The notes under the pieces: generated by a model | What the model was told of the DNA's origin: nothing | The model's input: the letters and a program-made list of their open reading frames with translations, nothing else | Database searches by the model: none | NCBI GenBank assembly: GCA_017550775.1 | Contig: JAFZOA010000128.1 | Location: 1-6,374, forward strand | Direction of reading: 5' to 3' | Source: Ruminiclostridium sp. | GTDB taxonomy: Bacteria > Bacillota_A > Clostridia > Oscillospirales > Ruminococcaceae | DNA: 6,374 nt | Translations under genes and position numbers: made by a program | Shown: positions 1 to 5,937 of the stretch, piece after piece | Layout of the letters: every line of letters begins with the position of its first letter | How positions within the stretch are numbered: position 1 is the first letter of the stretch

Positions 1-2957
1 GCGTCCTCTCCACCCTCGGCGGTCAGACAGGCCTTACGCTCTCTATGCAGCTCGCAGAGTGCGGATTTCTTGCCGAGAACGGCGTGAAGCTGCTCGGCGC
101 AGACCCCGAGACCATTCATAGGGCAGAGGACAGACAGGCGTTCAAGGACACCATGGAGGCGATAGGCGAGCCTGTCATCCCGTCCAAAGTTGTCGAGACG
201 CTTGAAGATGCAATGGATTTCGCAAATCTCGTCATCGGCTACCCGGTGATCGTCCGTCCTGCATTCACGCTCGGCGGTACCGGCGGAGGTCTCGCGAACA
301 ATGAAGAGGAGCTGCATGAGATAGCTACCAACGGACTTCGCCTTTCTCCGATACACCAGATACTTGTGGAAAAGTGCATTGCCGGCTGGAAAGAAATTGA
401 GTTTGAGGTCATCCGCGACGCAAAGGGCAATGTGATAACTGTCTGCTCAATGGAGAACTTCGACCCTGTCGGCGTTCACACCGGCGACAGTATAGTTGTC
501 GCACCGGCAGTAACCCTCGCCGACAAGGAGTACCAGATGCTCCGTACCGCGGCTCTTAATATAATTCAGGCTCTCAAAGTCGAGGGCGGTTGCAACTGTC
601 AGTTCGCGCTCAATCCCGACTCCTTTGAGTACGCCGTTATCGAGGTCAACCCGCGTGTATCGCGTTCCTCTGCGCTCGCGTCGAAGGCTACCGGTTACCC
701 GATAGCAAAGGTGGCGACGCGTATAGCTATCGGCTATTCGCTCGACGAGATAGTGAATCAGGTAACGGGCAAGACCTACGCCTGCTTTGAGCCGGCGCTG
801 GACTACATCGTGGTGAAGTTCCCGAAGTGGCCCTTCGATAAGTTCGTGTACGCGAAGAAAACTCTCGGTACGCAGATGAAGGCGACCGGCGAGATCATGG
901 CGATCGGTACCAGCTTCGAGGCGGCGATGATGAAGGCTGTGCGTTCGATAGAGCTGGGGCTCGATACCATGTCCAAGCCGGAATTTGCGAAGCTTTCCGA
1001 TTCCGAGGTTGGACAGAAGCTTTCCGATATAGACACAGACCGCTCTTTCTGCGTGTTCGAGGCATTGAAGCGCGGAATAGACGTGAATACCATACATGAC
1101 ATTACAAAGATCGACAAGTGGTTCATAAGCAAGCTCAAAAACCTTGTCGACCTTGAAGCATGGCTTGCCGAGGGTACCCTCACCCAGGAGAAGTACGACA
1201 CGGCGAAGAAGTACTGCTACCTTGACAAGTCGATAGAGAAGATAGCCTGTCAGACCCTTGACGAGTGCGGCATAAAGCGCAGACACGCCGTTTACAAAAT
1301 GGTCGATACCTGCGCCGCGGAGTTCTCCGCAGAAACACCGTACTTCTACAGCACCTACGACGACGAGAACGAGGCGGAGGAGTTCATAAAGGAGCACGAC
1401 ACCGGACGCAAAAAGGTGATCGTTTTCGGCTCGGGACCCATTCGTATCGGTCAGGGTATCGAGTTCGACTACTGCTCGGTACACTGTGTCTGGGCGCTGA
1501 AGGAAATGGGATATGAGACTGTTATCTGCAACAACAACCCCGAGACAGTCTCCACCGACTTCGACACCGGCGACAGGCTGTACTTCGACCCGCTCACATT
1601 CGAGGATGTAGATTCGCTTATCGCGACCGAGAAGCCGGACGGTGTTGTGGTGCAGTTCGGCGGTCAGACCGCAATAAAGCTCACAAAGCATTTGCAGGAG
1701 ATCGGCGCGAACATTCTCGGTACCTCGGCGGAGAGCATCGACGCGGCGGAGGACAGAGAGCTGTTTGACGAGCTTCTTGAAAAGTGCGGCATACCGCGTC
1801 CCAAAGGGCATACCGTATTCACGACAGACGAAGCCCTCGCGTCCGCAAATCAGCTCGGTTATCCGGTTCTGCTGCGCCCGTCCTATGTACTCGGCGGTCA
1901 GAACATGATAATCGCGCACTGCGACAGCGACGTGACCGAATACATGGAGATCATCACATCTCACGGGCTTGAAAACCCCGTGCTGATCGACAAGTACCTC
2001 ATGGGTACCGAGGTCGAGGTCGACGCGATATGCGACGGTACGGACTTCCTGATACCCGGCATCATGGAGCACATCGAGCGTGCGGGTGTACACTCCGGCG
2101 ACAGTATCTCGGTATATCCGGCTCAGACGCTTACCGAGCGCGTGAAGCGTGTTATCGTCGCATACACGGAACGACTTGCAAAGGCTCTGAACGTCATCGG
2201 ACTTGTGAACATACAGTATGTCGTTTATAACAACGAGGTCTATGTGATAGAGGTAAACCCGCGTTCGTCCCGTACAGTCCCGTACATCTCGAAGGTAACG
2301 GGTGTACAGATGGTTGATATCGCAACAAAGATAATGGCGGGACATTCGCTGAAGGAGCAGGGACTTCCTTCCGGACTTTACCCCGTCGGAAATTATGTTG
2401 CAGTCAAGGTGCCGGTGTTCAGCTTCGAGAAGCTGCATGATGTTGATACTCAGCTCGGACCCGAAATGAAGTCTACCGGTGAGTGCCTCGGTATAGCGCA
2501 CAGCTTTGAGGCGGCGCTGTTCAAGGGTCTTATCGCAGCAGGCTTCAGAATGTACGACAAGGGCGGAGTGCTGTTCTCTGTCAGAAACGAGGACAAGCCT
2601 GAGATCATCGAGATCGCGAGCCGGTTCGAGCAGCTCGGATTTGACATCTACGCGACGAGCGGAACGGCTTCCACGCTTATACGCAATATGATAGCAACGA
2701 ACTTTGTTCATCGCGTAAGCGAGCAGCAGGAACCGAACATAATGACTCTGCTCGAAAGCGGAGACATCAACTATGTGATCTCCACCTCCGAGACCGGACG
2801 TTCTCCGGCGCGTGACAGCGTTAAAATGCGCCGCAAGGCGGTCGAGCGCTCTATCGCGTGCCTTACATCTGTTGACACGGCAGATGCGCTTGTACGCTGC
2901 ATCGAGATGAAGAAGAGCATAGACGATGTTGAAATGGTGGATATAACTAAGATATGA
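1..2957 (+). CDS. carB: Carbamoyl-phosphate synthase large subunit, 5'-truncated by the window edge
   Basis: CarB makes carbamoyl phosphate from bicarbonate, two ATP and ammonia tunnelled from the CarA glutaminase, for pyrimidine and arginine synthesis in the cytoplasm. The frame is open from base 3, and the codons before the ATG at 45 already read as CarB ('STLGGQTGLTLS'). That ATG is therefore internal; about 85 N-terminal residues lie outside the window, judging from the E. coli protein (1073 aa). Visible from 45 (M=1): first ATP-grasp half to about 300 with GVHTGDS (143-149) and NPRVSRSSALASKATG (202-217); linker/oligomerisation region about 300-455; second half from GSGPIRIGQGIEFDY (462-476), with GVHSGDS (681-687) and NPRSSRTVPY (738-747); MGS-like allosteric domain from about 835. 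In the allosteric domain K851, T871 and T874 match E. coli nucleotide-site residues, while S913 replaces N1015. No frameshift is seen. It leads the visible operon, 13 bases before the next gene. Identity is very secure. Confidence 0.98.
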   Translation, partial: VLSTLGGQTGLTLSMQLAECGFLAENGVKLLGADPETIHRAEDRQAFKDTMEAIGEPVIPSKVVETLEDAMDFANLVIGYPVIVRPAFTLGGTGGGLANNEEELHEIATNGLRLSPIHQILVEKCIAGWKEIEFEVIRDAKGNVITVCSMENFDPVGVHTGDSIVVAPAVTLADKEYQMLRTAALNIIQALKVEGGCNCQFALNPDSFEYAVIEVNPRVSRSSALASKATGYPIAKVATRIAIGYSLDEIVNQVTGKTYACFEPALDYIVVKFPKWPFDKFVYAKKTLGTQMKATGEIMAIGTSFEAAMMKAVRSIELGLDTMSKPEFAKLSDSEVGQKLSDIDTDRSFCVFEALKRGIDVNTIHDITKIDKWFISKLKNLVDLEAWLAEGTLTQEKYDTAKKYCYLDKSIEKIACQTLDECGIKRRHAVYKMVDTCAAEFSAETPYFYSTYDDENEAEEFIKEHDTGRKKVIVFGSGPIRIGQGIEFDYCSVHCVWALKEMGYETVICNNNPETVSTDFDTGDRLYFDPLTFEDVDSLIATEKPDGVVVQFGGQTAIKLTKHLQEIGANILGTSAESIDAAEDRELFDELLEKCGIPRPKGHTVFTTDEALASANQLGYPVLLRPSYVLGGQNMIIAHCDSDVTEYMEIITSHGLENPVLIDKYLMGTEVEVDAICDGTDFLIPGIMEHIERAGVHSGDSISVYPAQTLTERVKRVIVAYTERLAKALNVIGLVNIQYVVYNNEVYVIEVNPRSSRTVPYISKVTGVQMVDIATKIMAGHSLKEQGLPSGLYPVGNYVAVKVPVFSFEKLHDVDTQLGPEMKSTGECLGIAHSFEAALFKGLIAAGFRMYDKGGVLFSVRNEDKPEIIEIASRFEQLGFDIYATSGTASTLIRNMIATNFVHRVSEQQEPNIMTLLESGDINYVISTSETGRSPARDSVKMRRKAVERSIACLTSVDTADALVRCIEMKKSIDDVEMVDITKI

Positions 2958-2970
2958 AGGGAAGATACGA

Positions 2971-3519
2971 ATGAAGGTCGGAGATATCAGCATCAGACGA
3001 AGATACTCGGCGGCGCAGCTCGTGGTCGATATCGTGTCTCTTGCGGCACTCGTATATCTCGGCTACATCATCTACGCCTGTGCGACAGATATAGAACGGC
3101 TCAAAAGCCTCAACCGGACAGACGCGGATATGTCTATGTTCGACTGGAGACCGCTGATAATATGGGCTGTGGTCGCTGTTGCGGTATTCGCGGCTTCATT
3201 CCTGCTTATCTTCCGTAATAAGAAGCAGCCGAAAAAGCTGTTCATAACCGAGAACAACGCGGTGAAATACTGCAACATCATCGACACCGGTGTATCATGC
3301 GTCCGGCTGATGATGATATTGCTGATAAGCGAGGTTTGCTATATTCACGGCGGCGCTATTAGAATGGCGAATGTCGGGTTTTCGATGCAGCTTGTGATCG
3401 ACCCGCTCATAATCGTGTGCATCATTATCCTGACGCGCATGAGGCTCACCGCGATAAGCGACGTGGAGAGGGAACGGTCCCAGAAGGAAACCGTAAAACG
3501 TGAGATCGTTGAGGACTGA
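2971..3519 (+). CDS. Unrecognised four-segment membrane protein inside the pyrimidine operon
   Basis: I do not recognise the family. The 182-residue protein shows four hydrophobic stretches long enough to span a membrane: about 15-37, 61-81, 107-126 and 139-156. Positive charge at the N-terminus (RRR, 9-11), in the loop between segments 2 and 3 (RNKKQPKK, 82-89) and after segment 4 suggests both ends are cytoplasmic, with short outside loops at 38-60 and 127-138. The C-terminal 25 residues are strongly charged and hydrophilic. No cleavable signal peptide, catalytic motif or known transporter signature is visible. The ATG is preceded by AAGGGAAG (2957-2964) at good spacing. It begins 13 bases after carB and ends 11 bases before pyrK, so it is almost certainly co-transcribed with them. 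Base and codon use resemble the neighbours, so recent transfer is not suggested. Membrane location is well supported; a role in pyrimidine or orotate handling would be a guess from position only. Confidence 0.85.
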   Translation: MKVGDISIRRRYSAAQLVVDIVSLAALVYLGYIIYACATDIERLKSLNRTDADMSMFDWRPLIIWAVVAVAVFAASFLLIFRNKKQPKKLFITENNAVKYCNIIDTGVSCVRLMMILLISEVCYIHGGAIRMANVGFSMQLVIDPLIIVCIIILTRMRLTAISDVERERSQKETVKREIVED

Positions 3520-3530
3520 AAGGAACATAT

Positions 3531-4304
3531 ATGTCATACAGATGCGGAGAATATAAGATAACGGCCAAGAAAGCGCTTGCGGAGAACATTTACTCCTTCA
3601 CCGTGCATTGCCCGGAGGTCGCAGAGCTTGCCGTTTGCGGACAGTTCGTGCATATTCTTGCACCGGGCTTCACTCTGCGCAGACCTATATCTATTTGCGG
3701 TATCGACCGCGAACAGGGAACGGTGCGCTTTGTGTTTCTGGTAAAGGGTCACGGCACAGAAGCGATAGCCCGGCTAAACGAGGGCGATACGCTCAACATG
3801 ATCGCGCCGCTTGGAAACGGGTTTTCCGTACAGTCGGCTCCGGCCGGAAAGCGGGTGATCGTCGTCGGCGGCGGTATCGGCGTTCCGCCCATGCTTGAGA
3901 CAGCTAAGAACTGCGAAAACGTGACCGCGGTGCTCGGATTCCGCAGCTACGGAAACATTATTCTTGCGGAAGAGTTCCGCGGGGTGTGCAAAAACGTGAT
4001 CATCTGCACGGACGACGGTTCCGTCGGAGAGAAGGGTATCGTGACCGTGCCGCTTACCCGTGAACTCGACAAGGGCGACGTCGGAGCGGTATTTGCGTGC
4101 GGACCCACAAGAATGCTCGGAGCCGTGGCGGAGCTTGCAATGCGGTACGGTGTGTTCTGTGAGGTGTCGCTGGAGGAGCGCATGGGCTGCGGCGTGGGAG
4201 CGTGCGTAGGCTGTGTGGCGAGGATAAAACGTGACGGGGAAGAGAAGCTTCTGAGAGTCTGCAAGGAAGGCCCCGTGTTCAATGCCGAGGAGGTGCTGTT
4301 TTGA
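3531..4304 (+). CDS. pyrK: Dihydroorotate dehydrogenase B, electron-transfer subunit PyrK
   Basis: PyrK is the FAD and [2Fe-2S] subunit that passes electrons from PyrD's FMN to NAD+, making the class 1B dihydroorotate dehydrogenase (PyrD2-PyrK2). At 257 residues it has the usual family length. Domains in order: a ferredoxin-reductase-like FAD-binding barrel about 5-100 with the flavin motif RRPISIC (50-56); an NAD-binding domain about 105-210 with GGGIGVPPM (113-121) and CGP (190-192); and a C-terminal iron-sulfur cluster loop. The cluster cysteines are C220, C225, C228 and C244, spaced CX4CX2CX15C and following EVSLEERMG, as in known PyrK proteins. The ATG start is supported by AAAGGAA (3519-3525), five bases upstream. 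The gene overlaps pyrD by four bases, which fits translational coupling of two subunits of one complex. It has every expected motif, so this is a confident call. Confidence 0.97.
   Translation: MSYRCGEYKITAKKALAENIYSFTVHCPEVAELAVCGQFVHILAPGFTLRRPISICGIDREQGTVRFVFLVKGHGTEAIARLNEGDTLNMIAPLGNGFSVQSAPAGKRVIVVGGGIGVPPMLETAKNCENVTAVLGFRSYGNIILAEEFRGVCKNVIICTDDGSVGEKGIVTVPLTRELDKGDVGAVFACGPTRMLGAVAELAMRYGVFCEVSLEERMGCGVGACVGCVARIKRDGEEKLLRVCKEGPVFNAEEVLF
4287..4295 (+). promoter_or_regulatory. Ribosome binding site for pyrD, inside the end of pyrK
   Basis: GAGGAGGTG lies within the last codons of pyrK and ends five bases before a TTG at 4301. It is a near-perfect match to the anti-Shine-Dalgarno sequence and decides the pyrD start: no ATG lies at suitable spacing, and the protein from this TTG (SKDLSVKVAGVTFPNP) begins where class 1B PyrD proteins normally begin. 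Confidence 0.85.
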
Positions 4305-5215
4305 GCAAGGATCTTTCCGTTAAGGTCGCGGGCGTAACATTCCCGAACCCGGTAATAGCCGCCTCCGGTACATACGGCTTTGGTGAGGACTACGCGCCGC
4401 TGTATCCGCTGAACAAGCTCGGCGGTATCTCCTGCAAGGGTACGACGATAAACGAGAAGGCGGGTAATCTCCCTCCGCGCATAGCCGAGACAACGGCGGG
4501 TATGCTCAATTCGGTGGGCTTGCAGAACCCCGGAGTTGACGTGTTCATAAAGAAGTATCTTCCGGAGCTGAAGAAGAACGGCAATGTGATAATCGCGAAC
4601 CTTGCGGGCGCGACGATAGACGACTACAGAGCCGCCGCCGAGAAGCTTGACGCTACGGACGTTGACATGATAGAGTTGAACATTTCATGCCCGAACGTAA
4701 AGCAGGGCGGCGCTACATGGGGAACTACCTGCGAGGGCGCTGGCTCGGTCACAAGGGCTGTTCGCGCGGTAACAAAGAAGCCGATAATGGTCAAGCTTAC
4801 CCCGAATGTAACGAACATAACCGAGATAGCAAAAGCAGTCGAAGCGGATGGAGCGGACTGTGTTTCGCTCATTAACACTCTGCTCGGCATGAGGATAGAT
4901 ATTAGGACGCGCAGACCTGTTTTGCACAACAATGTCGGCGGATTTTCGGGGCCTGCTGTGTTCCCGGTCGCGGTTCGCATGGTGTGGCAGGTAGCAAACG
5001 CCGTGAACATAGACGTTGTCGGAATGGGCGGCATAACTACGTGGGAAGACGCGGTCGAGATGATGATGGCTGGCGCGAGCGCGGTACAGATGGGAACGGC
5101 GATATTCACCGACCCGTACGCCCCGCTTAAAGTCATAGACGGACTTGAACGCTACATGGCCGAAAACGGGCTCGAAAGCCTTTCGGAGATCGTAGGAACG
5201 GTAAAGCCGTGGTAA
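4301..5215 (+). CDS. pyrD: Dihydroorotate dehydrogenase B, catalytic subunit (class 1B)
   Basis: PyrD oxidises dihydroorotate to orotate with bound FMN, the fourth step of UMP synthesis. In class 1B it works with PyrK and NAD+ in the cytoplasm, not with membrane quinones. The 304-residue protein is a single FMN-binding TIM barrel of usual length. Visible motifs: SGTYGFG (22-28); K46 in CKGTT; NSVGLQNPG (70-78); N100; the catalytic loop ELNISCPNVKQGG (125-137) with Cys130 as the base, where class 2 enzymes have Ser; K165; NNVGGFSGPA (210-219); and the phosphate-binding GMGGI (241-245) and QMGTA (263-267). After the catalytic loop the sequence reads WGTTCEGAG (140-148) instead of the FGTDPE-like sequence I recall from other class 1B proteins; I believe this is a clostridial variant. 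The start is TTG, overlapping the pyrK stop as TTGA. Cys130 and the adjacent pyrK make class 1B secure. Confidence 0.97.
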   Translation: MSKDLSVKVAGVTFPNPVIAASGTYGFGEDYAPLYPLNKLGGISCKGTTINEKAGNLPPRIAETTAGMLNSVGLQNPGVDVFIKKYLPELKKNGNVIIANLAGATIDDYRAAAEKLDATDVDMIELNISCPNVKQGGATWGTTCEGAGSVTRAVRAVTKKPIMVKLTPNVTNITEIAKAVEADGADCVSLINTLLGMRIDIRTRRPVLHNNVGGFSGPAVFPVAVRMVWQVANAVNIDVVGMGGITTWEDAVEMMMAGASAVQMGTAIFTDPYAPLKVIDGLERYMAENGLESLSEIVGTVKPW

Positions 5216-5231
5216 GATCGCCGGCAGAGAT

Positions 5232-5259
5232 CTGATCAATACCGTGCCCCTGATATAAC
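5232..5259 (+). promoter_or_regulatory. Possible extended -10 promoter before the GyrI-like gene
   Basis: TGATATAAC (5251-5259) has the form of an extended -10 element (TG, one base, TATAAC, one mismatch from TATAAT). A weak -35 candidate, CTGATC (5232-5237, three matches to TTGACA), lies 16 bases upstream. A transcript would start near 5266, leaving a leader of about 20 bases with the ribosome binding site. This is in the only sizeable gap of the window. One good hexamer in 71 bases can arise by chance, so confidence is low. Confidence 0.35.
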
Positions 5260-5272
5260 AGCCCATCTCTGG

Positions 5273-5280
5273 AAAGGAGG
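5273..5280 (+). promoter_or_regulatory. Strong ribosome binding site for the GyrI-like gene
   Basis: AAAGGAGG ends six bases before the ATG at 5287. It is the most complete Shine-Dalgarno match upstream of an ATG in the window and fixes the start of the downstream gene, suggesting efficient translation. Confidence 0.85.
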
Positions 5281-5286
5281 ACTTGT

Positions 5287-5919
5287 ATGGCTTTTGACTA
5301 CAAGAAGGAATACAAGGAGTTCTATCTTCCGAAGGACAAGCCCGTGATCGTTGAGATCCCGGAGATGAACTTTGTCGCGGTGCGAGGAAAAGGCGACCCG
5401 AACGATGAAGACGGGGAGTACAGGAAAGCGCTTGAACTGCTGTACGGAGTTTCGTACACTTTAAAGATGAGCAAAAAGGGCGACCACAGGATAGACGGTT
5501 ACTTCGACTATGTTGTACCGCCTCTCGAAGGGCTGTGGCAGCAGAACGGTTCAGCCGTCATCGACTACTCCCGCAAGGACAGCTTCGAGTGGGTGTCTAT
5601 GATAAGGCTTCCGGATTTCGTCACCGTGAACGATTTTGACTGGGCAGTAAAAGAAGCCTCCGCAAAGAAGAAGACAGACTTCTCAAAAGCAGAGTTCTTC
5701 ACATACAGCGAGGGGCTTTCCGTACAGTGTCTGCACACAGGCTCGTACGATACCGAGCCGGAGACGGTCTCGAAGATGAATGAGTTCATCGTTTCTGAGG
5801 GGTATGTCTCCGATATCAGCGATAAGCGCAGGCATCATGAGATATATCTGAGTGACCCGAGAAAGACTGCGGCGGAAAAGCTCAGAACGGTCATAAGACT
5901 TCCGATTGCGGGAAAATGA
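5287..5919 (+). CDS. GyrI-like (effector-binding) domain protein, stand-alone
   Basis: This 210-residue protein resembles the uncharacterised cytoplasmic GyrI-like small-molecule-binding family (PF06445; COG4832-type proteins). Family-like stretches are the N-terminal YKKEYKEFYLPKDKP (5-19), then MNFVAVRGKGDPNDEDGEY (27-45), a central GDHRIDGYFDYVVPPLEGLW (65-84), LHTGSYDTEP (149-158), which matches the conserved His-x-Gly-x-Tyr-Asp motif, and the ending HHEIYLSDPRKTAAEKLRT (183-201). The domain fills the whole protein. There is no helix-turn-helix region, so it is not an AraC- or MerR-type regulator; related folds bind drugs or haem-like ligands or inhibit gyrase, but the ligand here is unknown. 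Start and spacing are clear from AAAGGAGG. It lies 71 bases after pyrD and 18 bases before ilvB, so it may share a transcript with ilvB. The family call is good from recalled motifs; a role in pyrimidine or branched-chain amino acid metabolism is unproven. Confidence 0.85.
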   Translation: MAFDYKKEYKEFYLPKDKPVIVEIPEMNFVAVRGKGDPNDEDGEYRKALELLYGVSYTLKMSKKGDHRIDGYFDYVVPPLEGLWQQNGSAVIDYSRKDSFEWVSMIRLPDFVTVNDFDWAVKEASAKKKTDFSKAEFFTYSEGLSVQCLHTGSYDTEPETVSKMNEFIVSEGYVSDISDKRRHHEIYLSDPRKTAAEKLRTVIRLPIAGK

Positions 5920-5925
5920 TTATTT

Positions 5926-5932
5926 GAGGTGA
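5926..5932 (+). promoter_or_regulatory. Ribosome binding site that selects the ilvB TTG start
   Basis: GAGGTGA ends five bases before the in-frame TTG at 5938. The first in-frame ATG (5953) would be 20 bases from this site, too far for normal initiation, so TTG is the better start. Confidence 0.75.
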
Positions 5933-5937
5933 GAGAT

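Noticed and set aside
45..47. ATG as the true start of carB
   Set aside because: The frame is open to the window edge and the upstream codons encode the conserved GGQTG region of CarB, so this Met is internal.
447..2993. Long - strand open frame (848 codons) as a possible real antisense gene
   Set aside because: It is codon-aligned with the unmistakable carB, its protein is rich in Arg, Leu, Val, His and Tyr with no recognisable domain, and its length is explained by the absence of TTA, CTA and TCA in carB.
4685..5266. - strand open frame of 193 codons opposite pyrD
   Set aside because: It is a codon-aligned shadow of pyrD with no family resemblance; it closes at the TCA at 4685-4687.
5225..5271. 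Inverted repeat CAGAGAT (5225-5231) / ATCTCTG (5265-5271) as a terminator or riboswitch stem
   Set aside because: The stem is only 7 bp with a 33-base loop and no T-run follows, and the second arm runs up to the ribosome binding site region. It is too weak to call a terminator or regulatory RNA.
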